Shown here piece after piece: positions 55,736 to 64,000 of a stretch of 64,000 bases of DNA (its first letter is position 1; each line of letters begins with the position of its first letter). Position numbers and translations under genes: made by a program. The notes below the pieces were generated by a model. It saw only the letters and a list, made by a program, of their open reading frames with translations. It searched no databases and had not been told where the DNA came from. This DNA comes from Anastrepha obliqua (lineage: Eukaryota; Arthropoda; Insecta; Diptera; Tephritidae): NCBI RefSeq assembly GCF_027943255.1, contig NC_072897.1, positions 38,910,044 to 38,974,043 on the forward strand. Direction: 5' to 3'.

Positions 55736-55897
55736 TGTAAGTTCAAATATATGTATGGCTATGGAAGTTTGTATATATGTATATGCGTGGGTGCTTTTGC
55801 AAGTCCATTTCATTTTTCATATGCAGATATTACTTTGATTTATGTAGCTGAATGAATATACATATATGGATTTTGTAATGGAAGCCTGTCAATTATA
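55736..55897. other. Flank of Tc1-like insertion, no gene
   Basis: TATG/CATA-rich sequence that probably continues the repeat interrupted by the Tc1-like element. No coding signal. Confidence 0.5.
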
Positions 55898-56224
55898 CAG
55901 GGTGGCTGATGAATTTTGCTACATTAAGAAACTCAAATAACTTTTTTTTTAGTGTATGGAATTCATTTATTTTTTTTTCAAGTTGAAGGTCATTAAATTT
56001 TATTAAATGTAGCTTAACTAGTTTTAAAAATAATTGAATTTAAATGCCCCCCATGCTCGTTGACACAAGTGCGGCATCTTAGTAAAAAGTTGTTCATTGC
56101 TGCTTTGAGAGTTGCGACAGGAATAGCCGCAATTGTTGCCCGAATGGATTGTTTTAGTTCATCCAAATTTGTTGGCTTTGTTTTATAAACTTTTTGTTTA
56201 CATAAACCCCACAAGAATAAAAAA
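55898..56224 (-). pseudogene. mariner/Tc1-superfamily transposase 3' end
   Basis: The minus strand reads FFLWG-like, KQKVYKTKPTNLDELKQSIR, TIAAIPVATLKAAMNNFLLR and CRTCVNEHGGHLNSIIFKTS, the usual tail of insect mariner-like transposases. A terminal-repeat-like cagggtggctgatgaatttt follows TA at 55898. Its upstream side is cut at about 56216-56224, where foldback sequence begins. Confidence 0.8.
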
Positions 56225-56277
56225 TAGTTTAAAAAAACTAAAAAACACGCTTTTATTGCTAATCGAACTAAAAAGTA
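56216..56277 (+). repeat. 62-bp patch copied from the foldback arm
   Basis: Identical to 51868-51929 (or the inverted arm at 52300-52360). Joined on the left through aataaaaaa shared with the mariner relic and on the right through agta shared with the 52992 block. Confidence 0.9.
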
Positions 56278-57248
56278 TTTTTGTACAAAAAGAGAATGGG
56301 CATTGTTATACATTTGTTGGAAATAAAATAGACCGAATACGTCTTTACTTCTGTTCTGTAATTTTTCATCCACATCCTATTGCAGGAAGTATACAAGCAT
56401 GGTTTGTATACAAGTATTGATATTTAAAATAAATAAGAGAAAAATTTTAACAAACCAATGATATCGTCTATATATATTTTATAGGATAAAAAAGCATATT
56501 CGTATGTTAACGTAAGTATATTTGGATCAGTAACAAAATCTGTTTAAACTGTTTCTTATTACATATGTATGTACATATGTAAGCAATTAAGCCAAAGTTC
56601 AATGTACTGAAGCAACCATGACCTACCTCACGTATTGGCATATTGTTGTGACCGAATCCCTGTCTAACAAATGCAAAAACAATTCTCATCTACATATGCA
56701 CATACATATATGTATGTACCTATGCACACTTGCCCTATCATATGTACGTACATATTTGTATTCTCGACTCCCAGAAAAACCATGCTTATTAGTATACACA
56801 TATGCATGTACATAAAAGAGCACACACAAAACACATTCGCTTTATGCCTCTGCATGCGTATGTTTCCAAAGCTAAAATTATAAGCCTAGCGACTACAAAA
56901 ACAAAACATTCATAGGGGCAAGCGTATCGGTCATGGTTTTTTTAGTCGCAACGGCGCTGAAAAGTCCAAAATATTCTATAACACTAACAAAAATAAATTC
57001 ATTCATAAGTTCTCTGCTCATATTTCTATGAGCAAAATGCTCTCATTCATAAAACAAACGCACTGAATGCGCTTGACTCGCCCATATGCCAATTTTTCTC
57101 AACGAGACAACAATTTTATATCCAAGTTTGAAGAAATTACTGTCGACCATTCGAAAATAGTCCATATCGGAATATTTCTTATAAAAATATTTCCCAATAT
57201 TTAGTGAATTCAGAAATTTGGCCATATCGATTGGCCGCGGCACCGTAC
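56274..57248 (+). repeat. Duplicated 975-bp block (copy of 52992-53968)
   Basis: Offset 3282 from its source, with about three mismatches noticed. It ends at tggccgcggcaccgtaca, where the sequence switches, sharing aca, into the copy of 22195 onward. Confidence 0.93.
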
Positions 57249-59878
57249 AATATAAATGAATTAACAATATTTGATTTTGCCCACTGTAAGGCGTATTTAA
57301 TATTAATAAGCTCTTCTTTAATTAATTGTAATTTATATTTAATATTTAGACTGTATTATCTCTAAGACTCTTTATCTGTTAAACTTTTAAATATTTCATT
57401 GTTTTATTACTGCTTTACTTCTGCTTTATTGCTTCATTAAACTCATATAAAATTTTTTGGTTTATTATTACTTTTCTATTGTTATTTTCTAATAAATTTC
57501 CATTATTTTTATTAATTATTTTTAAGTCATGGTGGTATACGCTATCAGCAATGCAAAACCTAATAAACGTTTATTTTTAATTCGAGAGTTGAGTTTTGAA
57601 AGGAGTGCGCGAATTTGGACTATTTGTTAATTGAGAAAGGATGTAGTGGATGGTTGATTTGGATATTTTGTGCGATTGTATTTTCAAATTCTTTCGTTAA
57701 GTCCTCATACTGTTTTGGGTCTTTTGTATGAATAATTTTAAATTTTCCTTCCTTTATTCTTGCTGTCCCCGCCTTCAAGGTTGTAACCTGTGCGTTCATA
57801 TAACGTAGGATTTGGTTAGGATTAACCTGTAGTTATTTAACTAATTTTTAAATTTATAGCGTTCTCCTATGGCATTTACAACGATTTTCCGATGGCATTT
57901 TACTCGAATTTTCCTATTATCTAAAGATCGAAAGCCTATGGCATTTTCACTCAATTTTTCCCATTAGCTGAAAATTACCCTAATAATTTTCAAAATAAAT
58001 TTAAGCAAGTTAAGATTTTTTTAATTTTAATTGTATTCAAATTAAATCAATTTAATAAAATTAAGTTAAGTTTAATTTCTTGAGATTAAATTTATATGTA
58101 GAAATTCAGTTAAACCTTTCAACTTTTATGATTAAAATATTTGTTTTTTTTGTGTTTCTGTGCTTTTGATTCCTGTTATGAGTGTTGGTGAGCCTAGTAA
58201 GACTAATTTCTGATATTACTTTTGTGAACAGTTCGGCCTGATTCGGTTTTGACAATAGTCCTGTTATTTTCTGCAACTATTTCTTTCTGGTATCTTGACG
58301 ATAGTTTAGAGCCTAATCTTTTATTTTTTTTTTTTTTGACGAATATCTCTTCACCTACAGAATAATCTTTCTTTTTCCTTTTTCTACTTTTATTGTAGTC
58401 TTTACTAGTTTTCTTGTAAGCAGTTCTACATTTTTTGGTCTTTGTTTTTCTAACTCTTGGGGGTCTGTCTGGTTGAATGAATTGTCGATTTTTATTCTTT
58501 AACAGATTTGGAAATTAGTTTCTCGAAAGTCAAACTGTTTCTGTCGGATTTTAAACATCTCATAATTTCAGAAAGGGAAGAGTCGAATCTCGTTTGTTAT
58601 GCCAGTATTATTATTAGTATTATTTCATCTTGTTCGGTTTCGCTTATGAAGGCCTGTAATAATGTTTGTGTAAAACAGATTTTAACGTTTCTGAAATGCA
58701 GTGGAAACATTTCTTGAATTTTACCCATAACATTGTTATGTAGAGTGCACTAATAAAATCTGGGTCTAAACGTTGTTAAAAACATCAATTAAGACCTGTT
58801 TAGAGTAGTCTATTTGGTTATAGTATGGCCGTGACAACTAGGCGAAGGGAGTTCAAAATAACTGGTTTATTGAAGCTTCTGTAGCAGGTATGAGGATATG
58901 AGCAGAGATTTCGTTACTATGGTCGACTGCCGTGAGGGTATTTATTTCAGATTTTGGTGGTCTTGAAAGATCGTCGGCAACGATGTTAGTTTTACTAGGT
59001 TTATAGTAGTTTATTATCATAGTTACACTCCTCTGAAATTGATTTCCACATTTTCATGTTTGCGTTATGGTTTTTATTGATTAAGCAAATGTAAGGGGTT
59101 GGTGGTCGGTGTAAGTTAATACTTTGGCTGAACCGCAGATATAATTCCTTAACGTGTTTAACCCCCACACTATCGCCAACATTTATTTTTCACTTGCAGT
59201 GTTTTCCTCTTCTGTCTTTGATAAGGATCTCGATATTTTCCTGATTCCTCGGTTTTCCTGATTGCTCTAAACCAGCACCTAAGATATAGTTTGATGCGTC
59301 GGTGGTCAGATGCAATTCTTTTTTTTTTGAAGAAGTTGAGTATAGCTTCTCCCAATATTAATGAATTGTCAATTTGGTGGAAGGCTTGCTTTGCGTTATT
59401 ATTCAACATGGCTAGCTTTTTACTGGTGCTAGTTTTTGAAACTCGTCCGTCTTCTCCTCTAAGGAATGAAGTCAGTAGCCTTACTAATTTAGCATAGTCT
59501 TGTATAAATCGTCGATAATGACATGATAATCTAAGAACTGATCTCAGATCTTTCAACGCCCTTGAATAAGTGAAATCTTGGGTAGCTTTTACTTTATTTG
59601 GATTTGTCGTGATGCTACGACACGTAGAAATTCTGCTTCATCCGTAAAAACCTCCATCCTTAAAAAACACTCATCCAATTGTATTTTCATTCGAGCGTTT
59701 TCAAGTGTTCGGAAAATAGTTTCTAAGTTCTCCAAATTGCTACGTTCGTCCATACCAAGCACTATTATGTCATCTATATAAACATAACAGATTTTCCCTA
59801 TGTGATTACTAAGTATGTCATCAAGGGCATGCTGGAAAATGGTTGGTGCGTTTTTCAACCAGAATGAGAGTATTGTAA
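57247..59878 (-). mobile_element. Errantivirus-like Gypsy remnant, duplicated copy
   Basis: Carries the same broken pol and env-like pieces as 22195-24826, with identical stops and frame breaks (RT YIDD block at 59589-59858; RNase H junction 59170-59556). Confidence 0.8.
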
Positions 59879-59894
59879 GCTCATGGTTGGTTCG

Positions 59895-61189
59895 TTGGTT
59901 GGTTAAACTTGTTTAACGGTTATTTACAGCATAACTATATCCAGTCTGTGGGGTTAAGGAACCTTATTAGGTTGTTAACGTATAAGCCAGATAGTTGTTC
60001 GAGATTCTGACATTCTGTCCTTCCATAGGGCAGGGCATTCACAGAGGATATGTAAGATTGTCTCCTTTTTCCCCGGTTGTTTACAACTGTGACAGTATGT
60101 ATTGTGAGGGATACCCATTTTGGCTGCTTGTTCTCCGATAGACCAAAAGCCAGTTATGACTGCCGTTAGTCTCCAGGCGTTCCGTCGTTTCATTCTTATT
60201 AATGCCGACGATTGCTTGAGGTTGTAGGTGGGCCATAACGTTCTGCTAATTTTGCATTTCGTCTGGACTTTCCACCTACAGTCCGCGATTCGGAGGTATT
60301 TTTGGGAAATTGTACTCTTAACTGCACCTAATGGGGTGAATACCGAATCTGCAAGAGCGTTATTCATGGTAGATCCCCCTCTTGCCAGTTCATCTGCTTT
60401 TTCGTTACCTTCAATGTTCCGATGTCCCGGGACCCAGATTAAGGTAACTTTATGGTTTTCACTCAAGATGGTGAGGCTATTCCTACTTTATTCCATCACT
60501 TTAGAGGTTGTTGTACTTGGCTATCCGAGAGAATAGCGATATTACCCTTAAAAGAGAAATCTGCGATTAGTAGCCTACAGGCATCCCCAATTGCCAGTAC
60601 TTCCGCCTGGAAGACACTGCTGGTATTAGGGAGACTCACAGATTTCTCAATTTTAAGTCTGTGAGAATATATACCAGCTCCAACACCGCAGCCCATTTTA
60701 CTTCCATCCGTATAGACTGTAGTGTCGAAGTTGTTTAGAGAGAATCCCTTATTTCATTCTTCCTTAGAAGGAAAGAGTGGGGCAAAATTCCTAATGAAAG
60801 TTACCGTCGGGTCGATGTAGTCAGTTCTCACCGAGATTAACTGAGTTTGTCGCAATAATAGACTAGCATGACCATAAGTTTTTTCTCTCCAGCGACCCGC
60901 TTCATTTAACCTAAATGCACTCATGGTTGCCGTCTTCTTTATGTGTAGGTCAATTGGAATAACGTGTGTCAGTGCATTGAGAGCCTCTCTAGGACATGAT
61001 CTGATTGCACCGACCGTTATTGCACAGGCTGATCTTTGTATTCTGCCGAGTAGTTTGGTATTGTACTCTCTCCCTAGAGCCTGCCACCAAACTACCGACC
61101 CATACGATAAAATAGGTCGTATAACCGTCCTATACAGCCATAATATATGCTTAGGTAGAAGACCCCATCTTCTTCCAATCATACGTTTA
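59895..61189 (-). pseudogene. RNase H-bearing LINE 3' part, duplicated copy
   Basis: Identical in layout and in frameshifts to 24843-26137: linker/thumb 60754-61182, RNase H 60696-60496 and 60466-59975 with IWVPGHRNIEGNEKADELAR. Confidence 0.9.
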
Positions 61190-64000
61190 TCTATACTAAT
61201 ATTATAAAGAGGAAAACTTTGTTTGTTTGTTTGTTTGTTTGTTTGTTTGTTTGTTTGTAACGAATAGGCTCAAAAACTACTGGACCGATTTTAAAAATTC
61301 TTTCACCATTCGAAAACTACATTATCCAAGAGTAACATGGATTACATTTTATTTTGGAAAAAAATAGGGTTCCGTAAGATATTTGGATTTTTCGGACACA
61401 AACTGAAAAAAATCTTATATATAAAATAAAGTCAACTTTTTGTGTGTGTTCGCTAACCGGCCGTGTCTGCACCGAATTAAACCAAACTTACACACATAGT
61501 TAAGAAGGTATTGAAGATGGTTTCCGTATAGTTTGGATACCTATTGGTGGATAGGGCTCGAGATATAGGTCAAAACGTGGACCCGGGTAACCTTCGGATG
61601 TGTATGTACAATATGGGTATCAAATGGAAGCTGTTGATAAGTGCTTTAATATGGGGTAATTTTCATACCTATTAATGACTAGGGTCTCGAAATATATGCC
61701 AAAACGTGGACCCGCCGTGTCTTTGAACCGAATTAAACCAAACTTACACACATTGTTAAGTAGGTATTGAAGATGATTTCCGTATAGTTTGAATACCTAT
61801 TGGTAGATAGGGCTCGAGATATAGGTCAAAACGTGGACCCGGGTAACCTTCGGACGTGTATGTACAATATGGGTATCAAATGGAAGCTGTTGGTGAATGC
61901 TTTAGTTCAGAGTATTTCCATCCGCTCCGTGACTAGGGTCTCGAGATGGAGACCAAAACGTGGACCCTAGAATGTGTATGTACAATATGGGTATCAAATG
62001 GAAGCTGTTGGTGAATGCTTTAGTACAGAGTATTTTTCATGCCGCTCCGTGACTGGGGTCTCGAGATAGAGACCAAAACGTGGACCCTAGAGTGTGTTTG
62101 TACAATATGGGTATCAAATGGAAGCTGTTGATAAGTGCTTCAATACGGGGTAATTTTCATACCTATTGATGACGAGGGTCTCGAGATATAGGTCAAAACG
62201 TAGACCCGGGTAACCTTCGGACGTGTATGTACAATATGGGTATCAAATGGAAGCTGTTGATAAGTGCTTCAATACGGTGTAATTTTCATACCTATTGATG
62301 ACTAGGGTCTGGAAATATATGCCAAAACGTGGACCCGCCATGTCTTTGCACCGAATTAAACCAAACTTACACACATTGTTAAGTAGGTATTGAAGATGAT
62401 TTCCGTATAGTTTGAATACCTATTGGTAGATAGGGCTCGAGATATAGGTCAAAACGTGGACCCGGGTAACCTTCGGACGTGTATGTACAATATGGGTATC
62501 AAATGGAAGCTGTTGGTGAATGCTTTAGTTCAGAGTATTTCCATCCGCTCCGTGACTAGGGTCTCGAGATAGAGACCAAAACGTGGACCCTAGAATGTGT
62601 TTGTACAATATGGGTATCAAATGGAAGCTGTTGATAAGTGCTTCAATACGGGGTAATTTTCATACCTATTGATGACGAGGGTCTCGAGATATAGGTCAAA
62701 ACGTAGACCCGGGTAACCTTCGGACGTGTATGTACAATATGGGTATCAAATGGAAGCTGTTGACAAGTGCTTCAATACGGTGTAATTTTCATACCTATTG
62801 ATGACTAGGGTCTGGAAATATATGCCAAAACGTGGACCCGCCATGTCTTTGCACCGAATTAAACCAAACTTACACACATTGTTAAGGAGGCATTGAATAT
62901 GGTTTTCGTATAGTTTGGATACCTATTGGTGGATAAGGCTCGAGATATAGGTCAAAACGTGGACCCGGGTAACCTTCGGATGTGTATGTACAATATGGGT
63001 ATCAAATGGAAGCTGTTGGTGAATGCTTTAGTTCAGAGTATTTTTCATGCCGCTCCGTGACTAGGGTCTCGAGATAGAGACCAAAACGTGGACCCTTGAA
63101 TGTGTATGTACAATATGGGTATCAAATGGAAGCTGTTGGTGAATGCTTTAGTACAGAGTATTTTTCATGCCGCTCCGTGACTAGGGTCTCGAGATAGAGA
63201 CCAAAACGTGGACCCTAGAATGTGTTTGTACAATACGGATATCAAATGAAAGCTGTTGATAAGTGCTTTAATACGGGGTAATTTTCATACCTATTGATGA
63301 CTAGGGTCTCAATATATAGGTCAAAACGTGGACCCGGGTAACCTTCGGACGTGTATGTACAATATCGGTATCAAATGGAAGCTGTTGATAAGTGCTTTAG
63401 TACGGGGTAATTTTCATACCTATTGATGACTAGGGTCTCGAAATATATGCTAAAACGTCGACCCGCCGTGGTTTTGCACCGAATTAAACCAAACTTACAC
63501 ACATTGTTAAGGAGGCATTGAAGATGGTTTTCGTATAGTTTGGATACCTATTGGTAGATAGGGTCTCGAAATATAGGTCAAAACGTGGACCCGGGTAACC
63601 TTCGGATGTGTATGTACAATATGGGTATCAAATGGAAGCTGTTGGTGAATGCTTTAGTTCAGAGTATTTCCATCCGCTCCGTGACTAGGGTCTCGAGATA
63701 GAGACCAAAACGTGGACCCTAGAATGTGTTTGTACAATATGGATATCAAATGAAAGCTGTTGATAAGTGCTTTAATACGGGGTAATTTTCATACCTATTG
63801 ATGACTAGGGTCTCGAGATATAGGTCAAAACGTGGACCCGGGTAACCTTCGGACGTGTATGTACAATATGGGTATCAAATGGAAGCTGTTGATAAGTGCT
63901 TCAATACGGGGTAATTTTCATACCTATTGATGACGAGGGTCTCGAGATATAGGTCAAAACGTGGACCCGGGTAACCTTCGGACGTGTATGTACAATATGG
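61190..64000 (+). mobile_element. Helitron 5' end and satellite, duplicated copy (cut by window end)
   Basis: Begins TCTATACTAATATTATAAAG after A, followed by the same (TTTG)n run and the same order of minisatellite modules as 26138-28948. Because arrays usually change copy number quickly, their identity here points to a very recent duplication or an assembly effect. Confidence 0.9.

Larger units (their letters stand above)
57247..64000. repeat. Near-identical copy of 22195-28948, running off the window
   Basis: Offset 35052 throughout. I noticed one mismatch (22968 A versus 58020 T). It contains second copies of the errantivirus-like region (57247-59878), RNase H LINE (59895-61189) and Helitron 5' end with satellite (61190-64000). 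The left junction lies inside the errantivirus-like element, so the duplication is not a unit transposition. Confidence 0.95.

Overview
This window is a repeat-dominated stretch of an insect genome. I infer a fly, possibly a tephritid-like one. The basis is the mix of element families (jockey-like LINEs, an errantivirus-like Gypsy, mariner/Tc1, piggyBac, hAT, Helitrons), AT-rich spacers full of TATG/CATA microsatellites, and a U2 snRNA fragment preceded by a sequence like the fly PSEA element at the expected distance. Species was not determined. No single-copy host protein gene was recognised. Nearly every recognisable coding stretch belongs to a mobile element, and almost all carry frameshifts or stops.

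Layout from left to right. 1-1133: 3' end of a Helitron (helicase remnant plus hairpin-CTAG terminus). 2.06-6.6 kb: a nearly complete CR1/Jockey-superfamily LINE. 6.97-10.8 kb: a block bounded by ~100 bp inverted repeats, holding tandem units with tRNA-like segments, a MITE-like repeat and a mariner relic. 10.8-12.9 kb: decayed LINE, mariner and Gypsy pieces. 14.3-21.5 kb: a Jockey-type LINE (minus) split by a 5.5 kb hAT with a perfect 8-bp target duplication. That hAT itself carries a piggyBac (TTAA) and an internally deleted mariner. 21.5-24.8 kb: errantivirus-like Gypsy (minus). 24.8-26.1 kb: 3' part of an RNase H-bearing LINE. 26.1-29.9 kb: Helitron 5' end with a large higher-order minisatellite. 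30-31.4 kb: two further LINE fragments.

32.5-35.8 kb is the most unusual part: a minus-strand Helitron-type unit with a 3' CTAG terminus at 32489, an internally deleted Helitron ORF and an inverted copy of the satellite. It encloses plus-strand cargo: a tRNA-like segment, two tandem U2 snRNA promoter/5'-end copies, and a short spliced ORF with three phase-1 exons. 35.8-41.7 kb: two jockey-clade LINEs head to tail, one almost intact. 41.7-43.8 kb: LTR-retrotransposon 5' region interrupted by a P-like MITE. 44.7-48.9 kb: a CACGG-ended transposon with ~190 bp terminal repeats and a DDE-type transposase, itself hit by a hAT-type MITE. 49.1-52.7 kb: a second hAT with 8-bp target duplication, containing a minisatellite and a 210-bp-arm foldback. 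54.1-55.7 kb: a Tc1-like element. 55.9-57.2 kb: a mosaic of copied segments leading into a near-identical copy (57247-64000) of 22195-28948, which runs off the window.

Nothing here works as a host pathway. The information lies in insertion order, intact target duplications, cargo capture and the large recent duplication, which could be biological or an assembly effect.
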